A DNA stretch of 64,000 nucleotides from positions 3,038,001 through 3,102,000 of the forward strand of contig NZ_CP059493.1 of NCBI RefSeq assembly GCF_014042015.1. The letters are read 5' to 3'. The position numbers and the translations under genes are program-made. Source of the DNA: Actinotalea sp. JY-7876. GTDB lineage: Bacteria; Actinomycetota; Actinomycetes; Actinomycetales; Cellulomonadaceae. The notes beneath the pieces are model-generated. The model ran no database searches. It was not told the DNA's origin and saw nothing but the letters and a program-made list of their open reading frames with translations. Shown here piece after piece: positions 24,336-33,358 of this stretch. Position 1 is the stretch's first letter; each line of letters begins with the position of its first letter.

Positions 24336-25009
24336 CCGAGACCACCGTCGCCGCCGTCGTGCCGGGGCAGCCCGCCGTGCCGGACCAGACCGTCGTCCTC
24401 GACCAGACCGTCCCGGCGCGCGCGCCCTGGTCGGCGGTCGTCCGCGCCGGCCACGAGCTGACGATCATCGACCTCGAGGGCAACCAGGCCGTGGACTTCC
24501 TCGTCTACGACGCGCACGACACGTCGCTGCGCTACAGCGCCCCGGACACGCTGCAGGGCCAGGACTCGATCTTCCTCACGACGGGCAGCGTGCTGCGCGA
24601 CTGCGAGTACGGGCCGCTCATGACGGTGGTCGCGGACGACGTCGGCCGGCACGACACGCTCGGCGGCGCGTGCTCGGTGGAGTCCAACGCGCTCCGCTAC
24701 GGGCACCACACCGCGTCCCAGCACGCGTGCGTCGAGAACTTCCTCGCGGAGGGCGGCCGGCGCGGCCTGGGCAAGCGCGACCTCGTCTCCAACATCAACT
24801 GGTACATGAACGTGCCGGTCGACCCCGACGGCGCGCTCGGCATCGTCGACGGCCTCTCCGCGCCCGGCCTGAGCCTGCGGCTGCGCGCCGAGCGCGACGT
24901 GCTCGTCGTCGTCTCCAACTGCCCGCAGGTCAACAACCCGTGCAACGGGTTCGACCCCACGCCCGTGCGCATGGTCGTCACCGCCGGCGCCCCGGACCCG
25001 GCGCTCTGA
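24332..25009 (+). CDS. DUF1989 urea-carboxylase-associated protein 2 (carboxyguanidine deiminase subunit)
   Basis: A 225-residue second DUF1989 protein with DLEGNQAVDFLVYDAHDTSLRYSA, FLTTGSVLRDCEYGPLMTVVADDVGRHDTLGGACS, NFLAEGGRRGLGKRDLVSNINWYMNVPV and VVVSNCPQVNNPCNGF. The conserved Cys/His/Asp set probably holds the catalytic metal. It should pair with the preceding protein as a heteromeric deiminase. The ATG follows GGAGGAGACCG and overlaps the upstream stop. Its own stop shares a base with the next ATG (TGATG), so all three genes are coupled. Confidence 0.85.
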   Translation: MTETTVAAVVPGQPAVPDQTVVLDQTVPARAPWSAVVRAGHELTIIDLEGNQAVDFLVYDAHDTSLRYSAPDTLQGQDSIFLTTGSVLRDCEYGPLMTVVADDVGRHDTLGGACSVESNALRYGHHTASQHACVENFLAEGGRRGLGKRDLVSNINWYMNVPVDPDGALGIVDGLSAPGLSLRLRAERDVLVVVSNCPQVNNPCNGFDPTPVRMVVTAGAPDPAL

Positions 25010-28000
25010 TGGGCTTCGACACGCTGCTCGTCGCGAACCGCGGCGAGATCGCCGTCCGGATCATCCGGTCGGCCCGCGAGCTGGGCCTGCGCACCGTCGC
25101 GGTCCACTCGGCCGCCGACGCGGGCGCCGCCCACACGCACCTCGCGGACGAGTCGGTCCTGCTGGGACCGGCGCCCGCCGCGCAGAGCTACCTGCTCGCC
25201 GACCGGGTGGTCGAGGCCGCCCTGGCGACGGGCGCGGGCGCGATCCACCCGGGCTACGGCTTCCTGTCCGAGAACGCCGCGTTCGCGCGCGCGGCCGAGG
25301 CGGCCGGCCTCGTCTTCGTCGGCCCGCGGCCCGAGCACCTCGAGGTGTTCGGGTCCAAGCACACCGCGCGCGACGCCGCCCGCGCCGCGGGCGTGCCCAT
25401 GCTCGCCGGGACCGGCCTGCTCGAGTCGCTCGACGAGGCCCTCGCCCGGGCCGACGTCGTCGGGTACCCGGTGATGCTCAAGGCCACCGCGGGCGGCGGC
25501 GGCATCGGCATGCGGGCCTGCCACTCCCCCGCCGAGCTCGCCGACGCCTGGGAGGCCGTCCGCCGCACCGCCGGCGCCAGCTTCGGCTCGGCCGGCGTCT
25601 TCCTCGAGCGCCTCATCACCGCGGCGCGGCACGTCGAGGTCCAGGTGTTCGGCGACGGCGACGGGACCGTCGTGTCCCTCGGCGACCGCGACTGCTCGCT
25701 GCAGCGCCGGCACCAGAAGGTCGTCGAGGAGGCCCCCGCACCCGGCCTGCCCGACGCCGTCCGCGCCGAGATCGCGGACGCCGCCCGCCGTCTGTGCGCG
25801 TCCGTCGCCTACCGCTCCGCCGGGACCGTGGAGTACGTGTACGACGCCGAGCGCGGCGAGGCCGCCTTCCTCGAGGTCAACACCCGGCTCCAGGTCGAGC
25901 ACCCCGTCACCGAGGCCGTCTGGGGCATCGACCTCGTCGCCTGGATGCTGCGGCTCGCACAGGGCGACACGACCATGCTCGACGAGCCGCTGACGCCCTC
26001 GGGCCATGCGGTCGAGGCCCGCGTGTACGCCGAGAACCCCGACCGCGACCACCTCCCGTCGGCCGGCACCGTCACGGCCGTCCGCCTGCCGGGCGGGGCG
26101 CGCGTCGACACCTGGATCGAGCCCGGCGCCGAGGTGACGACCCACTACGACCCGCTGCTCGCCAAGGTCATCACGACCGGCACCGACCGCGCCCAGGCGT
26201 GGGACGCGCTCGGCGACGCGCTCGCCGCCACGACGATCGGCGGCGTCGCGACGAACCTCGGCCTGCTCCGGGCGATCGGCGCCACGCCGGCGGTGCGCGC
26301 GGCGACGCACCACACGGGCACGCTCGCCGACGTCGCCGACGCCGACCCGCGGGTCGAGGTGGTGCGCCCGGGCATGCTCACGACCGTCCAGGACTGGCCG
26401 GGCCGCACCGGGCTCTGGCACGTCGGCATCCCGCCGTCGGGCCCGATGGACGACCTCTCCTTCCGCCTCGGCAACCGCGCGCTCGGCAACGCGGAGGGTG
26501 CGCCGGGTCTCGAGTGCACGCTCGACGGGCCGACCCTGCGCTTCCGCACGCCGGCCACCGTCATGGTCACCGGCGCACCCGCGCCGGTGACGCTTGACGG
26601 GATGGCCGTGCCGCAGTGGGAGCCGGTCGACGTCTCGGCGGGCAGCACGCTGAGCGTCGGGGCGCCCAGCGCCGGGATGCGCACCTACCTGCTGGTCCGC
26701 GGCGGGCTCGACGTGCCCGGCGTCCTCGGCTCGGCGGCCACCTTCGACCTCGGCCGCATCGGCGGGACGACGGGGTCGCCGCTGCGGCCCGGCGACCTGC
26801 TGCCGCTCGGCCGGCCGGCGCCGGACCTCGCGCCGGCAGCGCCGGTCGCACCGGGCGAGCGCCCGGACGTGACGAGCGCGTGGGAGGTCGGCGCGCTCGA
26901 GGGCCCGCACGCGGCCCCGGAGTTCTTCACGCCCGACGACGTCGCCGCCTTCTACGCCGCCACCTGGAGCGTGCACTTCAACTCCGCCCGCACGGGCGTG
27001 CGCCTCGTCGGGCCCAAGCCGACGTGGGCCCGGCCGGACGGCGGCGAGGCGGGCCTGCACCCGTCCAACATCCACGACACCCCGTACGCCGTCGGCGCGG
27101 TCGACTACACGGGAGACCTGCCGATCCTCCTCGGCCCGGACGGCCCGAGCCTGGGTGGCTTCACGTGCCCGGCCACGGTCGCCGTCGGGCAGATGTGGAA
27201 GCTGGGCCAGCTCCGCCCGGGCGACACCGTGCGGTTCGTGCCCGTGGACGAGGCGCAGGCGGCGGCGCTGCGGACCCGGCCGCAGTCGGTGCCGACGGCC
27301 TCGCGCCCGGCGCACGGCGACGGCGGCGTCCTCGGCCGGCTCGACCCCACCGACACCCGCCCCGCGGTCACCTACCGGCGCAGCGGCGACGACAACCTGC
27401 TGGTCGAGTACGGCGCGATGGAGCTCGACCTCGCGTCCCGCCTGCGCGTGCACGCACTCGCCGAGGCGGTCACCGAGCGCCTCGGGGCACCCGACGCGGG
27501 ACGGCGCGGCGGGCTCGTCGACGTGACGCCGGGCATCCGGTCGCTGCAGCTCCACCTCGACCCGGACACGCTGTCGCTGCGCCGCGTGCTCGACGTCGTG
27601 CAGGAGGTCGAGGCGGAGCTGCCCCCGACGAGCGAGCTGGTCGTGCCGAGCCGCACGGTGCACCTGCCCCTCTCGTGGGACGACCCGTCCACGCGTGAGG
27701 CGATCGAGCGCTACATGGCCGGGGTGCGCGACGACGCGCCGTGGTGCCCGTGGAACATCGAGTTCATCCGCCGGATCAACGGGCTGGACAGCGTCGACGA
27801 CGTCTACCGCACCGTGTTCGACGCCCGGTACCTCGTGCTCGGGCTGGGCGACGTCTACCTCGGCGCTCCCGTGGCGACGCCGCTCGACCCGCGCCACCGG
27901 CTCGTGACGACGAAGTACAACCCGGCCCGGACGTGGACGCCCGAGAACGCCGTGGGGATCGGCGGGGCCTACCTGTGCATCTACGGCATGGAGGGCCCCG

Positions 28001-28614
28001 GCGGCTACCAGTTCGTGGGCCGCACGGTCCAGGTGTGGTCGACCCACCGCCAGCGCGGGGCGTTCGAGCCGGGCACGCCCTGGCTGCTGCGGTTCTTCGA
28101 CACGATCCGCTGGTACCCGGTCAGCGCCGAGGAGCTCCTCGACAACCGCGCCGACATGGCGGCGGGACGGCTCGACCTGCGCATCGACGAGGGCACGTTC
28201 GCGCTGACGGACCACGAGCGGTTCCTCGCCGAGAACGCCGGCTCGATCGCGGACTTCCGCGCGCAGCAGGCGGCCGCGTTCGGTGCGGAGCGGGACGCGT
28301 GGCAGGCGGCGGGCGAGTTCGACCCACGGCCCGAGCCCGAGCTCGCCGCTGTGGGCGCCGGCCCCGGGGTGGGCGTGCCCGACGGCTGCGACGGCGTCGA
28401 GGCGCCGTTCGTCGCGACCGTCTTCCGCGTCGACGTGCGGCCGGGCGACGTCGTCGCGCAGGGGCAGACGCTCCTCGCCCTGGAGGCGATGAAGATGGAG
28501 GCGCCCGTCGTGGCAACCGCGCCGGGCGTCGTGGTCGACGTGGTGGTCGCGCCGGGCGACCAGGTCGGTCCGGGCCAGGTGCTCGTCGTCGTCGAGCGGC
28601 GGGAGGCCGCCTGA
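25009..28614 (+). CDS. Biotin-dependent guanidine/urea carboxylase
   Basis: A 1201-residue single-chain carboxylase. Residues 1-445 form the biotin carboxylase/ATP-grasp domain (VANRGEIAVRIIRSARELG; KATAGGGGIGM; FLEVNTRLQVEHPVTE). About 450-780 is the KipA/AHS2 half and about 785-1000 the KipI/AHS1 half of the carboxyltransferase. The C-terminal biotin domain has AMKME with the biotinylated Lys at 1162. It uses ATP, bicarbonate and biotin to carboxylate an amino group. The DUF1989 partners indicate guanidine rather than urea as substrate, since dedicated urea systems usually carry allophanate hydrolase instead. No allophanate hydrolase or biotin ligase lies nearby, so those steps must be encoded elsewhere. 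Confidence 0.88.
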   Translation: MGFDTLLVANRGEIAVRIIRSARELGLRTVAVHSAADAGAAHTHLADESVLLGPAPAAQSYLLADRVVEAALATGAGAIHPGYGFLSENAAFARAAEAAGLVFVGPRPEHLEVFGSKHTARDAARAAGVPMLAGTGLLESLDEALARADVVGYPVMLKATAGGGGIGMRACHSPAELADAWEAVRRTAGASFGSAGVFLERLITAARHVEVQVFGDGDGTVVSLGDRDCSLQRRHQKVVEEAPAPGLPDAVRAEIADAARRLCASVAYRSAGTVEYVYDAERGEAAFLEVNTRLQVEHPVTEAVWGIDLVAWMLRLAQGDTTMLDEPLTPSGHAVEARVYAENPDRDHLPSAGTVTAVRLPGGARVDTWIEPGAEVTTHYDPLLAKVITTGTDRAQAWDALGDALAATTIGGVATNLGLLRAIGATPAVRAATHHTGTLADVADADPRVEVVRPGMLTTVQDWPGRTGLWHVGIPPSGPMDDLSFRLGNRALGNAEGAPGLECTLDGPTLRFRTPATVMVTGAPAPVTLDGMAVPQWEPVDVSAGSTLSVGAPSAGMRTYLLVRGGLDVPGVLGSAATFDLGRIGGTTGSPLRPGDLLPLGRPAPDLAPAAPVAPGERPDVTSAWEVGALEGPHAAPEFFTPDDVAAFYAATWSVHFNSARTGVRLVGPKPTWARPDGGEAGLHPSNIHDTPYAVGAVDYTGDLPILLGPDGPSLGGFTCPATVAVGQMWKLGQLRPGDTVRFVPVDEAQAAALRTRPQSVPTASRPAHGDGGVLGRLDPTDTRPAVTYRRSGDDNLLVEYGAMELDLASRLRVHALAEAVTERLGAPDAGRRGGLVDVTPGIRSLQLHLDPDTLSLRRVLDVVQEVEAELPPTSELVVPSRTVHLPLSWDDPSTREAIERYMAGVRDDAPWCPWNIEFIRRINGLDSVDDVYRTVFDARYLVLGLGDVYLGAPVATPLDPRHRLVTTKYNPARTWTPENAVGIGGAYLCIYGMEGPGGYQFVGRTVQVWSTHRQRGAFEPGTPWLLRFFDTIRWYPVSAEELLDNRADMAAGRLDLRIDEGTFALTDHERFLAENAGSIADFRAQQAAAFGAERDAWQAAGEFDPRPEPELAAVGAGPGVGVPDGCDGVEAPFVATVFRVDVRPGDVVAQGQTLLALEAMKMEAPVVATAPGVVVDVVVAPGDQVGPGQVLVVVERREAA

Positions 28615-28744
28615 GCCTGCCCCGGGTGCGCGCCGGTCAGGCGGCGGGGCGCGGAGGGGTCCGGGCCGATGAGTCCGGCCGTCCCGGGGAGTCGGCCGTG
28701 GTGGAGGCGCACCGACCCGGCGCGCCGCGGCCCCAGGAGGACGC

Positions 28745-29362
28745 ATGGCGATCGTCTCGACCCTGTTCATCTCGCTCGACGGCGTCGCCGAGGTCGAGCC
28801 CGCGTGGCACTTCCCCTACTTCGACGAGCGCATGGGCGCGGCCGTCGACGAGGACTACCAGGGCGCCGACGTGCTCCTGCTCGGGCGCGTGACCTACGAC
28901 AGCTTCGCGGGCGCGTGGCCCGGGCGGGAGGCCGCGGGAGGCCAGGACGCCGCGTTCGCGAAGCAGCTGGGCGACCTCCGCAAGGTGGTGGCCACGCGCG
29001 GCGACCAGGACCTCGGCTGGCGCAACGTCGAGCGCCTCGACGGCGACCTCGCGGCGTCGGTCCGCGCGCTGGCGGCCGAGCCCGGCGTCGGCAAGGTCCT
29101 CGTCGCCGGCTCAATCTCCGTGGTCCGCCAGCTCCTCGCGGCGGGCCTCCTCGACGAGCTGCGGCTCCTCGTCCACCCGGTCGCCGCCCGCCGCGGCGAG
29201 CGTCTGTTCGACGAGGGGGAGCCGATCTACCCGCTGCGCCTGCTGCGCTCGGAGGTCTACCCGACCGGCGTCGTCCGCCTGATCTACGCCCCCACGGAGC
29301 TGCCGTCGCAGGGCGGCTACGAGGAGGCCATGGAGCACCTCCCCGCCGCGACCGCAGGCTGA
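28745..29362 (+). CDS. Dihydrofolate reductase-like (RibD C-terminal domain) protein
   Basis: A 205-residue NADPH-binding reductase-fold protein. It starts IVSTLFISLDGVAEVEPAWHFPYFDERM, contains DVLLLGRVTYDSFAGAWP, VLVAGSISVVRQLLAAGLLDELRLLVHPV and a C-terminal RLIYAP. These match the stand-alone YyaP/YwjB-like branch of the RibD_C family, whose substrates are mostly unknown. The ATG has CAGGAGGACGC ahead. It is 130 nt after the carboxylase gene and probably transcribed separately. Tandem hairpins follow. Confidence 0.87.
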   Translation: MAIVSTLFISLDGVAEVEPAWHFPYFDERMGAAVDEDYQGADVLLLGRVTYDSFAGAWPGREAAGGQDAAFAKQLGDLRKVVATRGDQDLGWRNVERLDGDLAASVRALAAEPGVGKVLVAGSISVVRQLLAAGLLDELRLLVHPVAARRGERLFDEGEPIYPLRLLRSEVYPTGVVRLIYAPTELPSQGGYEEAMEHLPAATAG

Positions 29363-29381
29363 CCGACGCCACCGCGCACGC

Positions 29382-29418
29382 CGGAGGGTTGTGCCCGCAG
29401 GGCGGGCGCAACCCTCCG
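29382..29418. repeat. Intergenic hairpin repeat, copy 1
   Basis: CGGAGGGTTGTGCCCGC (29382-29398) pairs with 29402-29418 over 17 bp with one wobble and a 3-nt loop. It lies between the convergent reductase and SorC genes. Its outer 10-12 nt recur 70 bp downstream in copy 2. Confidence 0.7.
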
Positions 29419-29451
29419 CGCGAACCGGCCCGCGCGGTCACGTGCCGCCGC

Positions 29452-29488
29452 CGGAGGGTTGTGGCCGGGGAGAGGGCGCAACCCTCCG
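29452..29488. repeat. Intergenic hairpin repeat, copy 2
   Basis: Arms CGGAGGGTTG (29452-29461) and CAACCCTCCG (29479-29488) are identical to the outer arms of copy 1, exactly 70 bp further on, but the inner part has diverged and pairs less well. Both copies probably act as two-way terminators. Confidence 0.65.
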
Positions 29489-29508
29489 CGCGGGAGGGCC
29501 GCGCGGCG

Positions 29509-30486
29509 TCAGGCGTCGTCGGAGAGCAGGAGCTCGGCGGTGAGCTCGTCGACGACGAGGTCCGTGACCACCCCGGCCGCGAGCGCGGCGCGCAGCGGGA
29601 CCACCTTGTTGTCGCCCGCGACGGCGCACACGCGGCGCGGCACCCGCTGGAGCTCGACGGGGGTCGGGCCCGTCGCGCGCGCGTTCAGGGCGACGTCCTC
29701 GTAGCTGCCGTCCGCCCGCAGGAAGACCGTGCACACGTCGCCCACCACGCCCTCGTCGTGCAGCAGCGTGATGTCCTCGGCGTCGAGGTAGCCGGCCGAG
29801 TACACGTGGCTCGGCAGGCCGCCGCCGACGGCGCCGACGCCGAACAGGGCGATGTCCGCGCGCCGCTGCACGTCGAGCACGCGCCGGACCGAGCGCTCGC
29901 GCCACATCGCGGCCTTCGTCTCGGGGTAGTCGAAGAACGCCGGCACCGGGAAGTGGTGCACCGTCGCGTCGAAGGCCGCGCCGAAGCCGGAGATGAGGTC
30001 GCTCGCGTACTCGATGCCGCTCGTGCGCGTGTTGGCGGCGCCGTTGAGCTGCACGACGGCGCTGCCCCGCGTCGCCTTGGGCATGAGGCGGCGGCCGACG
30101 GCGGCCAGCGTCGTGCCCCACGCGATGCCGAGGACCATGTCGGAGTCGAACCACGAGCCGATCAGCTTCGCCGTGGTGAGCGCGACCTGGTCGAGCCGGT
30201 CGATCTCCGTCGCCGAGTCCGGGACCGGCGCGACGTAGGCCTCGATGCCGTACCGGCCGGCGATCGTCTCCCGCAGGCCCGGCGCCCGGGTGCGGCCCGG
30301 ACGCAGCGTGATCTCGACGAGCCCCGTCTCGCGCGCGCGCTTGATGAGGCGCGAGACCGTCGACCGCGACGTCCCCAGCTGCCGCGCGATGACGTCCATC
30401 TTGAGGTCCTGGAGGTAGTACATGGACGCCGCCTTGAGCACGTCCTCGCGGACGTCCTCGCGCGGTTCGCGACCGACGTGGACCAC
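29509..30486 (-). CDS. SorC-family sugar-binding regulator, probable regulator of glycerol genes
   Basis: A 325-residue protein. The N-terminal HTH (YYLQDLKMDVIARQLGTSRSTVSRLIKRARETGLVEI) is followed by a SorC effector domain (DMVLGIAWGTTLAAVGRRL; GSAVVQLNGA; ALFGVGAVGGG; DVALNARATG; VCAVAGDNKVVPLRAAL). SorC proteins are tetramers that bind phosphorylated sugars. The gene is divergent from glpD-glpF-glpK with two palindromes between, so it most likely represses these genes in response to glycerol-3-phosphate or a related phosphate (inference). The start, read as GTG/ATG near 30486, has GAGGTGAGCG ahead. Confidence 0.88.
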   Translation of the reverse strand: MVHVGREPREDVREDVLKAASMYYLQDLKMDVIARQLGTSRSTVSRLIKRARETGLVEITLRPGRTRAPGLRETIAGRYGIEAYVAPVPDSATEIDRLDQVALTTAKLIGSWFDSDMVLGIAWGTTLAAVGRRLMPKATRGSAVVQLNGAANTRTSGIEYASDLISGFGAAFDATVHHFPVPAFFDYPETKAAMWRERSVRRVLDVQRRADIALFGVGAVGGGLPSHVYSAGYLDAEDITLLHDEGVVGDVCTVFLRADGSYEDVALNARATGPTPVELQRVPRRVCAVAGDNKVVPLRAALAAGVVTDLVVDELTAELLLSDDA

Positions 30487-30526
30487 CGCTCACCTCCTCG
30501 TGCCGGGGGCGCCGGCGGAGTTGCGT

Positions 30527-30565
30527 TGCACGTTCGTGCACTCGGGTTGCGCGAACGTTCGGGCA
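30527..30565. promoter_or_regulatory. Twin SorC operators between the regulator and glpD
   Basis: TGCACGTTCGTGCA (30527-30540) is a perfect 14-bp palindrome with a TT centre. TGCGCGAACGTTCGGGCA (30548-30565) is an 18-bp palindrome with one mismatched pair. Their centres are about 23 bp apart, close to two helical turns, which suits a tetrameric SorC protein contacting both. They lie 41 nt from the regulator start and 112 nt from glpD. Confidence 0.7.
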
Positions 30566-30676
30566 TGGGAAGCATAGGGCTGTCGCGCGGCCGACACCCT
30601 GTCACCGGGACTCCCGTCCCCCAGGCGTCGTGCGCGGCATCGGCTCCCGGGACGTACCGGAGCCCGAGGAGGCACC

Positions 30677-32491
30677 GTGAAGACAGCGGCACTGACGCCG
30701 GCGGCACGCGAGGAGGCGCTCACGGCGCTGGCGCGGTCGAGCGAGGGCGAGGAGCTCGACGTCCTGGTGATCGGGGGCGGCGTCACGGGCGCCGGCATCG
30801 CGCTCGACGCGGTGACGCGCGGGTTGCGCGTGGGCCTCGTCGAGGCGCAGGACTGGGCCAGCGGCACGTCGAGCCGGTCGAGCAAGCTCGTCCACGGCGG
30901 CCTGCGCTACCTGCAGATGCTCGACTTCAACCTCGTCCACGAGGCGCTGACCGAACGGGACCTGCTGCTGAAGAAGATCGCGCCGCACCTCGTGCGCCCG
31001 GTCTCGTTCCTCTACCCGCTCGAGCACCGCGTCTGGGAGCGTGCGTACGTCGGCGCCGGCGTCGCCCTCTACGACGTGCTCGCGAGCATCGCCCCCGGGC
31101 ACCGCGCGATGCCGTGGCACCGCCACGTGACCCGCACCGGCATGGAGCGCCTCTTCCCCGACCTGCGCCACGACGCCGCCGTCGGCGCGGTCCGCTACTG
31201 GGACGCGAGCGTCGACGACGCCCGCCTCGTGGCGACGCTCGTCCGCACGGCCGCCACGTACGGCGCGCACACGGCCAGCCGCACGCAGGTCGTCGAGCTC
31301 ACGCGCCGGGCGACCGGCGTCGTCAACGGCGCCGTCGTGCAGGACCTCGAGACCGGCCGCCGCATCACCGTCCACGCCGACCAGGTCATCAACGCGACCG
31401 GCGTCTGGACGGAGGAGACCGAGGCCCTCGCGGGCGACGAGGGCGGCCTGCACGTGCTGGCGTCCAAGGGCGTCCACATCGTCGTGCCGCGCGAGCGCAT
31501 CCGCGGCGACGTCGGCCTGATCCTGCAGACCGAGAAGAGCGTCCTCTTCGTCATCCCGTGGTCGCGGTACTGGGTCATCGGCACCACCGACACGCCGTGG
31601 GAGCAGGAGCTCACGCACCCCGTCGCCACCGCGGCGGACATCGACTACGTCATCGAGCACGCGAACGCCGTGCTCGCCGACCCGATCTCGCGCGACGACG
31701 TCATCGGCACGTGGGCAGGGCTGCGCCCGCTGCTGCAGCCGGGCACCAAGGCGGGGACGTCGTCGGCCAAGGTCTCGCGCGAGCACACCGTGGCCTCGCC
31801 CACGCCCGGCCTGACGGTCATCGCGGGCGGGAAGCTCACGACGTACCGCGTCATGGCCAAGGACGCCGTCGACTTCGCGATCGGCGAGCGCGCGAAGAGC
31901 CTGCCGTCGATCACGGACCGCATCTCGCTGGCGGGGGCCGAGGGCCACGCGGTGCTCCAGCGCCAGGCGAAGCGCATCGCGCGCACCTACGGCTGGTCCC
32001 GGCCGATGGTCGACCACCTGCTGCACCGCTACGGCTCGCTGCTCACCGACCTCATGGAGATGGTCGACGCCGACCCGTCGCTCGGCCGCCCGCTCGAGGG
32101 GGCGCCGGCCTACCTGCGGGCGGAGGTCGCCTACGCCGCCTCGCACGAGGGCGTCCTGCACCTCGAGGACGTGATGATCCACCGCACGCGCCTGGTCTAC
32201 GAGCAGCGCGACCGCGGTCTGGCCGCCATCGAGGAGATCGCCGACCTCGTCGCGGAGCGCCTCGGGTGGGACGCGGAGCGTCGCGCCGAGGAGGTCGCCG
32301 CCTACACCGCGCGCTGCGAGGCGGAGGAGGCGGCGTCCTTCGAGCCCGACGACGCCTCGGCCGAGGCGGCGCGGCTGCGCGTCCCGGACGTCACGCCGCT
32401 CGTCGAGCTCGGGACGCCAGGTCCGGGGCCCGGGCTCAAGCCCGGCTCGCCCGCCGACTCGAAGGGGGCGGCCGGACCGTACGGCACCTGA
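30677..32491 (+). CDS. glpD: Glycerol-3-phosphate dehydrogenase (FAD, aerobic)
   Basis: A 604-residue flavoprotein that oxidises glycerol-3-phosphate to dihydroxyacetone phosphate at the membrane and passes electrons to quinone. The FAD loop is VLVIGGGVTGAGIALDAVTRGLRVGLVEA (about 29-57), followed by SSRSSKLVHGGLRYL and the C-terminal TTYRVMAKDAVDFA. The helical C-terminal domain ends in a disordered Pro/Gly tail. The start is GTG after GAGGAGGCACC. It is first in glpD-glpF-glpK and controlled from the SorC operators upstream. Confidence 0.95.
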   Translation: MKTAALTPAAREEALTALARSSEGEELDVLVIGGGVTGAGIALDAVTRGLRVGLVEAQDWASGTSSRSSKLVHGGLRYLQMLDFNLVHEALTERDLLLKKIAPHLVRPVSFLYPLEHRVWERAYVGAGVALYDVLASIAPGHRAMPWHRHVTRTGMERLFPDLRHDAAVGAVRYWDASVDDARLVATLVRTAATYGAHTASRTQVVELTRRATGVVNGAVVQDLETGRRITVHADQVINATGVWTEETEALAGDEGGLHVLASKGVHIVVPRERIRGDVGLILQTEKSVLFVIPWSRYWVIGTTDTPWEQELTHPVATAADIDYVIEHANAVLADPISRDDVIGTWAGLRPLLQPGTKAGTSSAKVSREHTVASPTPGLTVIAGGKLTTYRVMAKDAVDFAIGERAKSLPSITDRISLAGAEGHAVLQRQAKRIARTYGWSRPMVDHLLHRYGSLLTDLMEMVDADPSLGRPLEGAPAYLRAEVAYAASHEGVLHLEDVMIHRTRLVYEQRDRGLAAIEEIADLVAERLGWDAERRAEEVAAYTARCEAEEAASFEPDDASAEAARLRVPDVTPLVELGTPGPGPGLKPGSPADSKGAAGPYGT

Positions 32492-32563
32492 CCGCCGGTC
32501 CTCCTCTCCGCGCGACCCGCGGAGCTCACGTGACAACGAAGTCCCGAGTGAATAGAGGAACGC

Positions 32564-33304
32564 ATGGACGTGACCCTGACCGACATCTTCGTCTCGGAGT
32601 TCATCGGCACGACACTGCTCCTGCTCATGGGTGCAGGCGTCGTCGCCAACGTCATCCTCCCGACGACCAAGGGTTTCAACGGGGGCTGGCTGCTCATCAA
32701 CTTCGGCTGGGGCCTTGCGGTCTTCGTCGGTGTGTTCGCGGCGTGGGCCTCGGGCGCACACCTGAACCCCGCCGTGACCGTCGGCCTGGCGGCCAACGAC
32801 CCGGGCGGCGAGTTCATGCCGGGTGTCCCGATCGACGTGACGTCCATCGGGGTCTACTTCGGCGCCCAGCTCCTCGGCGCGTTCCTCGGCGCCGTGCTGG
32901 CCTGGGCCGCGTACAAGAAGCACTTCGACCAGCCGGAGGCCGACGGCGCCACCAAGCTCGCCGTCTTCGCGACGGGCCCGGCGATCCGCTCCTACGGCTG
33001 GAACTTCCTCACCGAGGTGCTCGGCACGTTCGTGCTCGTCTACATCGTCATCCAGTTCGGCAACACGCCGCACGAGATGGGGCCCCTCGCGGTGGCCCTG
33101 GTGGTCGTCGGCATCGGCGCGAGCCTCGGTGGCCCCACGGGGTACGCCATCAACCCGGCCCGTGACCTCGGCCCCCGCATCGCGCACGCGGTCCTGCCCA
33201 TCCCCGGCAAGGGCTCGAGCGACTGGGGCTACGCGTGGGTGCCGATCGCCGGCCCCCTCGTGGGCGGCGTGCTCGCCGGCCTGCTCGCGGCCGCCGTCAT
33301 CTGA
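32564..33304 (+). CDS. glpF: Glycerol uptake facilitator (aquaglyceroporin)
   Basis: A 246-residue MIP channel with six membrane segments and two NPA boxes, GAHLNPAVT (Asn68) and INPARDLGPR (Asn197). The Asp after the second NPA-R is the glycerol-channel marker that separates GlpF from water-only aquaporins. It lets glycerol diffuse across the membrane, where GlpK traps it. The ATG follows GAGGAACGC. It is 72 nt after glpD and 54 nt before glpK. Confidence 0.95.
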   Translation: MDVTLTDIFVSEFIGTTLLLLMGAGVVANVILPTTKGFNGGWLLINFGWGLAVFVGVFAAWASGAHLNPAVTVGLAANDPGGEFMPGVPIDVTSIGVYFGAQLLGAFLGAVLAWAAYKKHFDQPEADGATKLAVFATGPAIRSYGWNFLTEVLGTFVLVYIVIQFGNTPHEMGPLAVALVVVGIGASLGGPTGYAINPARDLGPRIAHAVLPIPGKGSSDWGYAWVPIAGPLVGGVLAGLLAAAVI

Positions 33305-33358
33305 GCGTCCGACGCTCCCGTACCCATCCCTCCCCGCACGACGACGTGAAGGACTGAC

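Noticed and set aside
24697-28770. A 1357-codon minus-strand frame over the carboxylase gene
   Set aside because: It is antisense to the conserved biotin carboxylase and has no recognisable domain. It is a GC artefact.
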